Shown piece by piece: positions 1 through 11,800 of a stretch of 64,000 nucleotides of DNA (the stretch's first letter is position 1; each line of letters opens with the position of its first letter). A program made the translations under genes and the position numbers. This DNA comes from Dillenia suffruticosa (lineage: Eukaryota > Streptophyta > Magnoliopsida > Dilleniales > Dilleniaceae): positions 12,289,701-12,353,700 of the forward strand of contig JAVTVX010000004.1 of the NCBI GenBank assembly GCA_033439265.1. Direction: 5' to 3'. The notes below the pieces were generated by a model. It was not told where the DNA came from, ran no database searches, and saw only the letters and a program-made list of their open reading frames with translations.

Positions 1-845
1 CATCTAGTACAATATTTTAGTATTATATTATATATTATTCAATTATATATTATATATTTTTTTTTTTTAACAACAAATTATATGGGTTATATTATAGTAA
101 AGTATATTAATATTATATTCTACCATGAAATTTGTTCACCTACCTATTCTATTCCATTTACTTCCATTTACAAGACAATTCAATGGCAAGATTACTATTC
201 GATTGACTTCCATGTACACTCTGTACAATGAGAACGATGACAGCTCACTTTCACAACACTCCACTCCACTCCACTGACACTCCACTCCACAAACACGGCA
301 AACTTGACAAACACTACTCTACACTCCATACACAAGTGATACAATAATATCAAGAATACTAAAACAATCTAACTATTTCACTCAATAGTCTCACTATCTC
401 ACCACCATCTTTCTCTCTCTCACCCGTCCACTCTCTATCTCTCTCTTTGTCTCCCACTCTCTCACTCATTGTGTTCAAACCCTCCTTCAATCTTCACATT
501 ACTCGCTCTCCCACTCTCTGTCAACACACCTTCCTCAACCCTTCATCAAAATATCATTCCCCTCAATCAGACACACGCACTCTCTTAGTCTTGCAAATGC
601 ATCCAGCTCTAGAAAAGGGAAGGAAATTGTGGGAGCAGAAAAATTCAACAAGAGGGAATTTCGCTCTATCAATAGAAGCAAATCGTTTTATACCATATAC
701 TATCGACGTAAGATTACTCATGGTCGTTTAATCGACTGGCATTTTCTCAAGAGCATAGATTATAGCTATATTAGTTATTTAAAGGAAGTGTGTCCTTGTT
801 GGCTTCTAAATCCGAGTAAAAAAAATCTATGAAAATGCAATTAGA
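1..845. other. Flank upstream of the transposon-type ORF, no gene seen
   Basis: The first 125 bases are very AT-rich. Around 241-300 there is a short CACTCCACTCC-type simple repeat, and from about 400 to 480 a CT-rich stretch that resembles a plant 5' leader. Short ORFs here have no recognisable domain. It may be the leader or upstream part of the element that owns the ORF starting at 846, but nothing proves this. Confidence 0.4.
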
Positions 846-2294
846 ATGTTTTATAATAATATGGACCCAATTGATAACACTTCGATGGAAGAAAGTGACA
901 ACGATGATGAGAATGTAGATAGGGAGTGTAATATAGTCATTGGTGATAAATATTGGTCAGCATCATTTCAAACTTACTTTAATCATGAAACAATCATAGT
1001 GAATCCTAGATTTATATGTAGATACAGTCGTTTGGAGTGGGTTGCCTATGAGGATTGTAAGCCATATTTGGAATCAAATATATTGGATGATGCTAGAGTA
1101 GTATTTGATAATGATCATTTAGAGACATTTAGCAGGGATGCGACGGAGTTACCTTTGCAAGAAAGAATTTTGCACTTCTTCATCATTCATGTCATAAAGC
1201 CAAGAGCCGGTAATTATCAACACATCATGCATGAAGACTTTTGGCTCATGGCTTGTATCATGCAAAGAAGAAATCTATGTTTGCATTTTCTGCTTCCTTA
1301 CTTTATGATGACTACAAGAGTTTCGAAATCTAGTTTGTCATTGTGTAGTGTGATCACTAGTATTTTAAAAAGTGTTGGGATAAGTTTAATAAGAGAAAAC
1401 AGAGTGGAACTAAGTTCGAGGGATAGAAGTATAAATCTGCGAATGCTACAAAGAGCACAATGGATTTTGCAAGATGATGTGTGGGTTCATCCGAAGCACA
1501 GATTTCTTAGGGAGGATAGGGAAGAAGAAGCAAGGAATAAAAAAGAATTGAATGAAGGAGGAATTGGTAATGAAGCTGAAGAAGAAGAAGAAGAAGATCA
1601 ACGGAATGGAGGAGATGAGAATGAAAATGAAGGAAACGAGGGAGGAGATAGAGGATTGAATGACTACCATCGGAATGCCAATGACGAGGCAAGGTGGAAA
1701 GATTTGTTTCAATGTATTTATGGTCTGAAAATAGACATTGGCATGCTTAATGAGCAAGTTGGAGGACTTGGGACGGAAATACGAGAACATAGGATAGAAA
1801 TGGGAGAAACGAGGACAGATATGGGTCGACTGAGTAGTGAAGTGGAATTAATTGAGAGACGACTGTTTGGAATGCAACAATATACACATGAATTTACAAA
1901 TCAAAATGCAAAGCAGCATCACAAAATGATATGTCAAATGTTGAACTTCAGAGCAGACCTTGGGGCAAATTCCAAATTTATTGAATGCATCAAAGACCAT
2001 TTACAGATAGGCAACCCGGCCCGACCTTCATGCTCTATTGCTCAACCTTCTTTATCTCCCAGTCCTGCCACTCAACCTTCTTCCTCTACCACTCTTACAC
2101 CACCACGTCGCTCTGGCTTTGCCCACCCATTTGTTTTACACCCACCTTCTACATTTGGTTCTTCTCCTCCTGATACTCACCCTTGTGCTCCTGACACTCA
2201 GCCTAACCGTGACAATCCTACCCCTAGGCGTCCGTTTCCAACATTTGGTTCTCCTCACACACCCACAACAACTGTTGAAATAAAAGAGAACTAA
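846..2294 (+). pseudogene. Transposon-type ORF, 5' part, split by copia element A
   Basis: About 475 residues of genuine protein run from the ATG at 846 to the element A insertion at 2272. The last seven codons and the stop at 2292-2294 belong to the LTR. The N-terminal 60-220 region, with DFWLMACIMQRRNLCLHFLL and a following helical stretch, resembles the domain called putative plant transposon protein (PF20167 type), usually found as an extra ORF in plant retroelements. Next come a Glu-rich block (about residues 222-265), a probable coiled coil (about 285-385) and a Pro/Ser/Thr-rich tail. The reading frame continues beyond the insertion at 15848, so the ORF predates element A. Function is unknown. 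The family call is by pattern memory and needs a profile search. Confidence 0.6.
2268..2272. repeat. Target-site duplication of element A, left copy (ACAAC)
   Basis: ACAAC directly precedes the TGTTGA start of LTR1 and recurs at 15843-15847 directly after the last base of LTR3. This fixes the outer limits of element A. Confidence 0.85.
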
Positions 2295-2728
2295 GTGTGG
2301 ATAGCATAGGCCTCATTTCAAGCCAAGTTTAAACCCATCCATGAGATGTATGTGGCCCGTTCCTTATGGGTTTTTTAGTCCTCAAAAAGGGTATTGTTAA
2401 GCCCCTAAAAGAAGCCCAAAATAGACTCTAAAAAGGGCAAAACGGCTAGTTCTTTTGAACTAGCCGTTGCACTGTATAACTGCCATAAAAATGGCTGTTA
2501 TACAGTGATTTTGTGGACAGAAATCTGTCCCCAATGTCCCCCAACGGCTCCTTGAGACTTTGAGGTCTTTTTCCCTCTCTTTCACAAGTAATAATCTCTA
2601 TAAATAGGAGCTTGTATGAGATGTTCTATCTATGAAAAAACAATGCTCTCATTGTGCACTCTTTCTTCAAATAAAGTTCTTTAAGTTTTCATTCAATCCT
2701 AATTGCTTGATAGCTTGAAATCTCAACA
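2273..2728 (+). repeat. Element A 5' LTR (LTR1)
   Basis: 456 bp bounded by TGTTGA...TCAACA. It contains two stem-loops (2441-2507) and a TATA box CTATAAATAG at about 2598, which should drive transcription of the element. The primer binding site follows immediately. Confidence 0.92.
2441..2507. other. Twin stem-loops in U3 of LTR1
   Basis: Loop 1 has perfect 12-bp arms AACGGCTAGTTC / GAACTAGCCGTT (2441-2468) around TTTT. Loop 2 has 11-bp outer arms CACTGTATAAC / GTTATACAGTG (2470-2507) and an inner GCCAT/ATGGC stem. They lie about 90 bp upstream of the TATA box. The same pair is present in LTR2 and LTR3. Confidence 0.85.
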
Positions 2729-3781
2729 TGGTATCAGAGCAGGCAACGATACCTTCCTCTTCCGGTCTTAATGACCCTCCACCACAAACTAGCACCTCAA
2801 TGTTCACCTCCTTACTTCTAGATTCCACAAACTACAATGCTTGGCAAGATACAATCAAGAGGTCCCTAAACTTCTTTAACCTTGAAAATCATATCTTTGA
2901 AGAACCTCTTGATGAAGCCAATCCATTATTCAAAGTATGGAAGAAGAAAGACGATCAAATGGTGGTACTCCTTCAAATGTCTCTTGACAAAACTCACAAG
3001 GCTATGGTCACATGTATTCCAAACGCAAGATCATTATGGGAGCAAATGCAATCGTTATATGGTCAAAAATCCAACACCGGAAGAATCTTTGAGCTGAAAA
3101 AGAAGATCTTCAAAATTCAAAAAGGAGGTAAATCCATACCCGAATACTTTGGGAAATATAGGGATCTATGGAATGAATTCAATCTCTTGAGGCCTCCTAC
3201 TATAAATCTCAAGACCATTCTTCAAAGGAACGATGAAGATATGACCTTTGGTCTACTCATGGGTCTTGGAGATGAATATGCTCCAATTCGTCAAGAGATT
3301 CTTCGAATGAAGGTTTTTCCTTCATTTCAAGAAGTCCAATTCATGGTGCAAAGAACAGAGACTAGCTTAAGGCTTGAAGAATCTACCAAGCTTAAATCCG
3401 ACTCTCAAGCCTTCCAAGCTGTCCACGAAGAGCATCCGGCCAACAACACTCAAAACTTTGCAAAAAGAGACATTTGCCCACATTGCAAGAAGTCCGACCA
3501 TAAGAAAAAAAATGCTAGTTCCTACACCCACATTTGAGGCCGAAATATGCTAGGAAAAATACGGAATCATCTTCAAATGCTCAACAAGTGTCTCAAGTGG
3601 CAGCACTCGAATCCAAGATGGAGGAGATGCATAAGGAATTCAAACGACTTGTTGGGCAGATTAGTCACCATTTTGGTAATTCTTTATCTTCATCTATTTC
3701 CAATTCTTGGCTCATAGATTCCGGAAGTGACGATCATATAATAAAAGATAAAAACAAAATCAACAAGTTTATTCCCTTGAC
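2728..3781 (+). pseudogene. Element A gag and start of protease, broken
   Basis: The gag reading frame opens at the LTR/PBS junction (MVSEQ). Residues 20-230 match the copia gag/UBN2-type region (NYNAWQDTIKRSLNF, DEYAPIRQEILRMK). The zinc knuckle starts CPHCKK (about residue 252) but is destroyed by a frameshift in an A-run near 3505 and a Trp-to-stop change at 3516-3518. After these the frame picks up again with the LIDSGSDDH protease motif (Ser for the usual Cys) near 3715. Element B cuts the frame at 3781 and it resumes at 6445. Elements C and D give a clear template for each break. Confidence 0.88.
2729..2740 (+). promoter_or_regulatory. Primer binding site of element A
   Basis: TGGTATCAGAGC directly follows the LTR. 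This is the standard complement of the 3' end of plant initiator tRNA-Met. The A that ends the LTR and the first two PBS bases form the gag ATG. Confidence 0.9.
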
Positions 3782-4239
3782 TGTTAAAAATGAGGGAGAA
3801 GATGAAGATAAGTCTTAATGTATTCAACTTGAAAATATGATGATATCATAAACATTGGGCCTTTTATTTTTTAATGTTCAGAATTTTGCAACATATTTAT
3901 GACCCAAAATACATTCAAAAATAAGCCCAATGAAGCCCAAAAGTATGAAGGAAAGTCTAAGAGGTAAACCAAAATAGCTAGGGGTAGTTTGCGCAATGTA
4001 TATTCCAACAGTCCAAAAACTAGCTGTTGGAATTTCTTGGGGTTTGAGCCCCAACGGGAATATTGTCTTTGTTCTCTCTCTACTGGCTATTTTTCTCCCT
4101 TTGCCTATAATTAGAGCTATTGCTCTCCTTGTAAAATTAAGAGAGGAAAATAATCTCTCTTCCTTTGTATCATTCTACTATATCAATAAAAGCCAGAAGT
4201 TTATTAGATTTCTCTACTCTTCTTAGTCAAAAATCCAAC
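3782..4239 (+). repeat. Element B 5' LTR
   Basis: 458 bp, closely similar to the LTRs of element D, ending CCAAC where D ends CCAACA. The last base is lost at the deletion junction with internal sequence. Confidence 0.9.
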
Positions 4240-5985
4240 TTAGGAGAATCCGGAGATGAAACTAGACTGCCCTCTCTGCTGGCTCCTCAACTTCGATGTT
4301 CCACCAGATTGAGGCTTCCTCCCTCAGAGTGGATCAATAGAAGAGTTTATTACAATTCTAAGGTAACTCATTATCCTATTTTAAATTACTATTGTGTATC
4401 TAACATTTCCTCAAGCCATCAAGGGTTCTTGAGTGGCATTGACTCATCATAGGAACCTAAGGCTTTTGATGAGGCAAATACCAAAACCGAATGGAGACAA
4501 GCTATGCTTGAAGAACTAGATGCATTGAATAAAAATGAGACGTGGGAGATTACTAGTCTCCCTAAGGGAAGAAAGGTTGTCGGGTGTAAATGAGTGTTCA
4601 AAATCAAGTATAAAAGTGATGGATCCATTGAACGCTACAAGGCAAGACTTGTAGCCAAAGGATTCACACAAACTTATGGAGAAGACTACACTGAGACTTT
4701 TGCCCCTGTTGCCAAAATAAAAACGATAAGGGTTTTGATGTCAATTGCAACCAATGGAGAATGGCCAATATATCAAATGGATGTGAAGAATGCTTTCCTT
4801 CAAGGGGACTTAGACGAAGAAATCTACATGCAAATTCCCAAGGGCTAGTTGAGGATTCAAACATCAAGGTGTGTCGTCTCAAAAAAGCAATCTATGGGTT
4901 AAAACAATCTCCTTGTGCCTGGTATGCAAAATTAAGTTCAGCACTTCTTGGTAATAACTTTAAGAAATGCATTAGTGATTCCTCCATGATTACTAAAGTT
5001 AACAATGAAGAAATCACTATTGTTCTTATTTATGTAGATGATATAGTTATTACAGGAAGTGATATGAATGGTATTGATCAAGCTAGAATTTCCTTAAATC
5101 TACTTTTGAGATTAAAGATTTCGAAAAACTAAAGTATTTCTTAGGAATAGAGCTTGCCTATTCTCATAAAGGGCTAGTTCTATGCCAAAGGAAATATGTA
5201 CTTGACCTTTTGCAGGAAACTGGAAAGGTAGGAGCAAAACCAGCAGCAACTCCTATATCCATAGCAGAACGAGCAAAAGGTTATGAAAAAATGTTCCAGG
5301 CTAGATATCAAAGACTTGTGGGGAGACTCATCTACCTCACCATTACAAGACCAGATATCACCTCTGCCGTCAGCTTAATCAGCCAACAGATGCATGCTCC
5401 AAGGATTCAAGATTGGAAGGCAGCGGAAATAATTCTCAAGTATTAATTGAGCTCACCAGGAAGGGGAATTCTTATGAAAAACAACCATAGCATGGAGATT
5501 TATGGCTACTGTGATGCAGATTGGGATGGGGGTGTCATGGATAGGAGATCCACCACCGGCTACTGCATGTTCGTGGGAGGAAATCTTGTAACATGGAAAA
5601 GCAAGAAACAATCTATTGTATCCAGATCAAGCGCTGAGGCTGAATACAGAGCAATGGCAGTGGCTACAAGTGAAATAGTTTGGCTAAAGGCATTACTTGA
5701 GGAAATGGGATTTCCTACTATCGCTCCTATTCTTCTACATTGCGATAATCAAACAGCTCTTCATATCGCTGCCAATCCGGTATTTCACGAAAGAACAAAG
5801 CACATTGAGGTTGATTATCATTATGTTCGAGAAAAATTATAAAACAAGACAATTTCAACCTCATATGTTAGAAGTGAAGACCAGCTAGCTGACATTTTCA
5901 CTAAGGCAACAATTGAGAAACACCTTCAACACATCCTTAGCAAGTTAGGGTCCATAGACATCTATGCACCCAACTTGAGGGGGAG
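4240..5985 (+). pseudogene. Element B remnant of reverse transcriptase and RNase H
   Basis: The sequence begins in the linker before RT and continues through RT ([20 protein letters not shown] near 4610, YVDDIVITG near 5030) to RNase H (YCDADWDGG near 5510, SRSSAEAEYRAMA near 5625) and the 3' end of pol. Disruptions include a stop at 4450-4452 (CAG to TAG), a Trp-to-stop at 4591-4593, frameshifts near 4850 and 5090, and stops near 5445 and 5840. The element D protein aligns along its whole length, so this is a decayed copy and not a gene. Confidence 0.9.
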
Positions 5986-6444
5986 TGTTAAAAATAAGGG
6001 AGAAGATGAAGATAAGTCTTAAGGTATTCAACTTGAAAATATGATAATGTCATAAACATTGGGCCTTTTATTTTTTAATGTTCAGAATTTTGCAACATAT
6101 TTATGACCCAAAATACATTCCAAAATAAGCCCAATGAAGCCCAAAAGTATGAAGGAAAGTCTAAGAGGTAAACCCAAATAGCTAGGGGCAGTTTGGGCAA
6201 TGTATATTCCAACAGTCCAAAAACTAGCTATTGGAACTTCTTGGCGTTTGAGCCCCAAAGGGAATATTGTCTTTGTTCTCTCTTTACTGGCTATTTTTCT
6301 CCCTTTGCCTATAAATAGAGCTATTGCTCTCCTTGTAAAATTAAGAGAGGAAGATAATCTCTCTTCCTTTGTATCATTCTACTACATCAATAAAACCCAG
6401 AAGTTTATTAGATTTCTCTACTCTTCTTAGTCAAAAATCCAACA
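5986..6444 (+). repeat. Element B 3' LTR
   Basis: 459 bp, starting TGTTAAAAAT after the polypurine tract GAGGGGGAG and ending CCAACA. The next bases TTGAC complete the duplication of the target site. Confidence 0.92.
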
Positions 6445-8394
6445 TTGACCAATCATAAATTAGTTAAAGTAGCTAATGGTCATAAGTTAAAAGTTGATCA
6501 CTTAGAAGAAATTGAACAATTTGGGAGAAAGACTAAAGCTTTATATGTTCCAAAATTCAATTCAAACTTACTTTCTATTAGCAAGATAACCAAAGAGCAA
6601 GATTGCAAAGCTATTTTTGATCATAACCAAGTAATATTTCAGGATCGCGAAACGAACAATTTGATTGGCAAGGGAACTATGAGGAACAACCTCTATTACT
6701 TGGATCAAGAGAACCAAGCTTTTTGCTGTCCGAAACATATCCTCCTCTTTATGGCTTGAACGTCTAGGGCATCTAGGAAATCTAGCTTTGAAATGCCTAT
6801 TTCCGAATAGTAAACTAGAAGATAGGCATTGCAAAGCTTGTGTACTTGGAAAACAAACCAAAGTGTATTATCCCATTTCTGAAACAATATATAAAGAGGC
6901 TTTTGAATTAGTTCATTCGGATGTTTGGACCTCTCCTTTAGTCTCCCATAATGGTTTTAGATATTTTGTGACATTCATAGATCACAAAACTAGATACACT
7001 TAGGTTTATCTCTTAGTTAACAAATCTGAAGTATTTGAGACATTCAAGAGCTACTATAGATACATAACAAAGCAATTTAATGCTAACCTAAAGATGTTTA
7101 GGTCAGATCATGGAGGGGAGCTCACTAGCCTTGAGTTTGAAAAATTTCTAGAGGAAAAAGGGATCATTCATCAAAAGTCTTGTATGTACACTTCTCAACA
7201 AAATGGAATAGCCGAGAGAAAGAATAGGCATCTCTTGGAGACAACTAGATCTATGATGTCTCACTCCAACTTACCTAAGGAATATTAGAATGAGGCCATT
7301 AAGACCGCTGCTCACCTTATAAACCTCATTCCATCCCAAATCCTAGGAGGAAAGTCACCCCTAGAACTACTCCTTGGAAAGAGACCTAGCATTGATCATT
7401 TAAGAGTTTTTGGTTGTGTTTGCTATGTCTACATTCCTAGTCATCTTAGGAGCAAACTAGATGCCAAGGGAAGAAAATGCATCTTTCTAGGATATTCCTT
7501 TTTTGAAAAAGGCTATAAATGTTATGATCCTCTAACCAAGAAACTATACACATCCAAGGATGTGATATTTGTGGAAAATGAGCCTTATTTTGCAGGTCAA
7601 AAAAGAGAAGATCAAACCAAAGAAAACTACCAGCAAGAACAATGGAATGTGATTCTGCCAAAAATCAATGAAGTTCCTGCCGAGAGCAATGAAGAAACTC
7701 ACCAAAATGATCCAACTCAAGGGAACCCATCACCCTCTCATTCAGATCACGAAATAGAAGAAGATCAAGAGGAATGACACTCAGACTCAGGGGGAGCTCT
7801 TGATACGACCGAAGAGCATGAGAAGCAGTCTATGGATGAACCCCCTCCTCCTCTTCAAAGATCTACAAGACTTAGACTTCCTCCCTTGGAATGGATCAAT
7901 AGAAGGGTCTATTTTAACTCCAAGGTGACTACTCATCCAATTTCTCAATACTACTCAATATCTAACATGTCTTGCAGTCACCAAAGATTCATCAAGAACA
8001 TAGACCTTCCCCAAGAGCCTAGAACATTTGAGGAGACAAAGGATCAACCTCATTGGGTTCAAGCAATGAAGAATGAGTTGGATGCTTTGGCTAAAAATAA
8101 CACTTGGGAAGTGACCTCTCTGCCAAATGGAAAAAGAGCTGTGGGATGCAAATGGATATTCAAGATCAAACACAAGAGTGAGGAAGCATAGATAGATTTA
8201 AGGCAAGATTGGTGGCCAAGGGCTTCACTCAATCATATGGCATAGACTACAAGGAAACGTTTGCAACCGTGGCCAAGATGAACACCACCGTGTCCTTCTC
8301 TCTCTAGCTATAAATCACTCATGGCCATTATTTCAAATGGATGTTGCAAACGCCTTTTTACAAGAAGATTTGGAAGAAGAGGTGTACATGGAAG
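6445..8394 (+). pseudogene. Element A protease-integrase-RT segment, broken
   Basis: This resumes the element A frame after the B insertion (NHKLVKVANGHKLKVDH). It contains the GAG-pre-integrase part with a zinc-binding H/C pattern (HCKACVLGK near 6830), the integrase core (LVHSDVWTSP near 6910, RSDHGGE near 7100, QQNGIAERKN near 7200) and the start of RT (KAVGCKW-like motif near 8145, MDVANAFLQ near 8340). Stops at 7001-7003 and 7286-7288 replace conserved Trp codons. Frameshifts occur near 6730, 7780 and 8190. Element C cuts it at 8394. Confidence 0.9.
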
Positions 8395-8849
8395 TGTTGA
8401 AATGAAGCATAATTGAGTTCCCTAGCTCTTCCTAAAGAAGCCCTAAAGAGAAGTCATAGAATGAGCTTCGAAATTGAAGCCCCTAAGTTGGTTATTCTTT
8501 GAGTTGTTTTTCAATCCTTGTAAGGCCCTAAATGGGCCTGGCCCGTAGGGGTTCGGGCTGGGCCCGAAGGGCCCAGCCCGGGCCAGCAAATGGGGGACAA
8601 AGGGTCCCCCATTGGCTTGATAAACTAGCCGTTGGGACTGTCCCAACGGCTAGTAAGGAGAGGGCTAAGTCCCTCTCCTCCCTCTCTTTTGGTCTAAGTT
8701 CTCTTCCTCTCTTCTTTCTCTATAAATAGAGGATGTCCTCCCTTTTGTAAAGCATGAAAAAAATGTTTCAACTACTTGTATACTTTCTTTGAGATATCAA
8801 TTAAATCTTTGAATTATTCATTCATGCTTGCTTCTTTAAAATTTCAACA
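8395..8849 (+). repeat. Element C 5' LTR
   Basis: 455 bp, TG...CA ends. It has a TATA box CTATAAATAG at 8720-8729, and a run of four stem-loops lies just upstream. Confidence 0.93.
8554..8679. other. Chain of four perfect stem-loops in U3 of element C LTR
   Basis: In order: 8554-8580 (12-bp arms CGGGCTGGGCCC, loop GAA), 8591-8611 (8-bp arms TGGGGGAC), 8624-8654 (14-bp arms ACTAGCCGTTGGGA, loop CTG) and 8656-8679 (9-bp arms AGGAGAGGG). All arms are perfect complements. The chain ends about 40 bp before the TATA box, so it could be a promoter or RNA structure element, or a relic of palindrome amplification. Confidence 0.88.
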
Positions 8850-11800
8850 TGGTATCAGAGCAAGCTTCGATACCTTCTTCATCCAGTCTTGGTGATCCAC
8901 CACCTCAAATTAGCACTTCAATGTTCACTTCCATTCTCCTAGATTCATCAAACTACAATGCTTGGCAAGACACCATTAAGAGGTCTTTGAATTTCTTCAA
9001 CCTTGAAAATCATATATTCGAAGACCCTCTTGATGATGCTGATCCTTTGTTCAGAGCATGGAAAAAGAAAGATGATCAAGTGGTGGTGCTTCTACAAATG
9101 TCTCTTGACAAAACCCACAAAGCAATGGTCACTTGTATTCCAAATGCAAAGACCTTGTGGGATCAAATGCGCACTCTTTATGCTCAAGAGACCAATACCG
9201 GCAGAATATTCGAATTGAAGAAGAAAATCTTCAATATTCAAAAAGGAGGAAAGACCCTACCCGAATATTTTGGGGAATACAGGGATCTTTGGAATGAGCT
9301 TAATGTTTTGAGGCCTCCAACCTCAAATCTCAAAACACTCCTTCAAAGAAATGATGAAGACATGACTTTTGGTCTTCTTATGGGTCTTGGAGATGAATAT
9401 GCTTCTATTCGTCAAGAGATTCTTAGAATGAAGATATTTCCTTCATTCCAAGAAGTCCAATTTATGGTTCAAAGAGCCAAAACAGGTATGAGACTTGAGG
9501 AATCAACCAAGCTCAAATCTGAAGCTCAAGCATTCAAATCTGTCCAAGAAGAGCATCCGGCCTACAAAGCTCAAAATTTTGCTAAAAAGGACATATGTTC
9601 TCATTGCAAGAAACCAAGCCATAAAAGAGAGAAGTGTTGGTTTCTCCATCCTCACTTGCGGCCAAAGAACAATAGAAAGGATCATGAACAACCAGCAAAT
9701 GCACAACATGTCTCTCAAGTGGCCGCTCTTGAATCCAAAATGGAAGAAATGCAAAAAGAGATGAGGAAAATTGTTGGTCAGATTGGTCTACATTCTGGTA
9801 ACCTTCTAAACTCATCTCATTCTAATTCATGGCTCATCGATTCTGGTTGTGACAATCATATGGTCAAAGATAGAAGCAAAATTAAAAGACTTATTCCTCT
9901 CTCTGATCATAGAATTGTCAAAGTGGCTAATGGTGAAAAATTAAAGGTTGATCATTTAGGAGAAGTTGAATTACTTGGCATGAAAACTAAAGCTTTATAT
10001 GTGCCTAAATTCAATTCTAACCTTCTATCCATTGTAAAAATAACTAAAGAACAAAATTGTAAAGTCATTTTTAATCCTAATGAAGTTGTATTTCAGGACC
10101 TCCAAACGAATCACTTGATTGGCAAGGGGTCTAGGAGGCACAATCTATACTACTTGGATCAAGAAAATCAAGTTTTTGCTGCCCAAAATCAAATGCACTC
10201 ATTATGGCATGCTCGTCTAGGACATCTTGGGAATTTAGCTTTGAAACGCCTATTTCCAAAACTAGAAGTAGAAGATAGGCATTGCAAAGCTTGTGTTCTT
10301 GGAAAGTAAACTAGGATGTACTATCCCATTTCAAATACAATATATGAAAATGCTTTTGAACTTGTGCATTCTGATGTTTGGACTTCCCCCATAGTATCCC
10401 ATAATGGATTTAGATACTTTGTGACCTTCATTGATCATAAAACTAGATATATTTGGGTATACCTATTGGTAACTAAATCCGAGGTTTTTGAAGCGCTTAA
10501 AAGTTATTATAGATATGTGACCAAACAATTTAATGCCAACATTAAAATCATTAGGTCTGATCATGGGGGTGAGTACATTAGTCATGCCTTTGAAAATTTC
10601 CTAGAAGAAAAAGGGATCATTCACCAAAAGTCATGTACTTACACTCCACAACAAAATGGAGTTGCTGAAAGGAAAAATAGGCATTTACTAGAAACCGCTA
10701 GGGCTATGATGTTCCACTCTAATATGCCTAAAAGGTTTTGGAGTGAGGCAATAAAAACCGCGCCCATCTCATTAATCTTATGCCTACTCAAGTTCTAGGA
10801 GGAATATCCCCATTAGAATTACTCTTAGGAAGAAAACCCAATATCTCCCATCTTAGAGTTTTTGGATGTATATGCTATGTTCATGTACCAAAAAATTTCA
10901 GAAACAAGTTAGAGGAAAGGGGGAGAAAATGTGTATTCTTAGGATACTCAACATTTGAAAAAGGGTATAAATGTTATGATCCACTAACCAAAAAACTATA
11001 CACATCCAAGGATGTGATATTTGTAGAAAGAGAACCTTATTTTGCAGATAAAGAAGATCAAGATCAAGCTGAAAAAGGAGAAGCTCAAGATTTATGGAAC
11101 ATTACTCTTCCAACTATCAATAATCCCTCTCATTCGAACATTGAAGAAGAACCAGTTCCGAATGTTCATGAAGATCCATCCCAAGAAGACTCCTCACCAT
11201 CACATTCTGATCACGAAACCTTTCAAGAGCAAGGGGGAGATGGTTCGGAGCAAGAGCTGGCCATAGAACAAGAGGAACAAATCGTAGATGAACCACCACC
11301 TCCTCTTCGTAGATCAACAAGGCTTAGACTTCCACCTTCTGAATGGATCAACAAAAGAGTTTTTTATAACTCTAAAGTAACCTCTCATCCCATTTCCAAA
11401 TATTATTCAATTGCTAACACGTCTTGCAGCCATCAAAGATTCATTCGGAACATAGATCTACATGAAGAACCAAGTACCTTTGAAGAAGCAAAGAACCATC
11501 CTCAATGGGTGCAAGCCATGAAGGATGAATTAGAAGCATTAGCCAAGAATGGAACATGGGAAATAACATCTCTCCCAAAAGGAAAGAAAGCCGTAGGGTG
11601 CAAATGGGTCTACAAAATCAAGCACAAAAGCGATGGAAGTCTTGATAAATATAAGGCAAGATTAGTTGCCAAAGGTTTCACTCAAGCTTATGGGGTAGAC
11701 TATAAGGAAACATTTGCACCCGTAGCAAAGATGAACACTATTCGAGTACTTCTATCACTTGCTGCCAATTATTCTTTGCCCTTGTTCCAAATGGATGTTG

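Larger units (their letters stand above)
3782..6444 (+). mobile_element. Ty1/copia element B, internal deletion derivative of the D family
   Basis: Both LTRs begin TGTTAAAAAT. The element is flanked by TTGAC (3777-3781 and 6445-6449), so it inserted as a unit into the protease region of element A. The 5' LTR runs straight into sequence matching position 19657 of element D, so primer binding site, gag, protease and integrase are missing. Only RT and RNase H remain, with stops. It cannot encode its own transposition functions. Confidence 0.92.

Noticed and set aside
1446..1790. Minus-strand Phe-rich open frame
   Set aside because: It is the reverse of the Glu-rich and Lys-rich part of the transposon-type ORF, a shadow frame.
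2729..2740. tRNA gene remnant at TGGTATCAGAGC sites
   Set aside because: Only 12-13 bases match the tRNA 3' end, and each lies directly after an LTR, so these are primer binding sites.
8554..8580. Rho-independent-type terminator hairpin
   Set aside because: This is eukaryotic LTR DNA, with no T-run after the stem. A bacterial terminator is not meaningful here.
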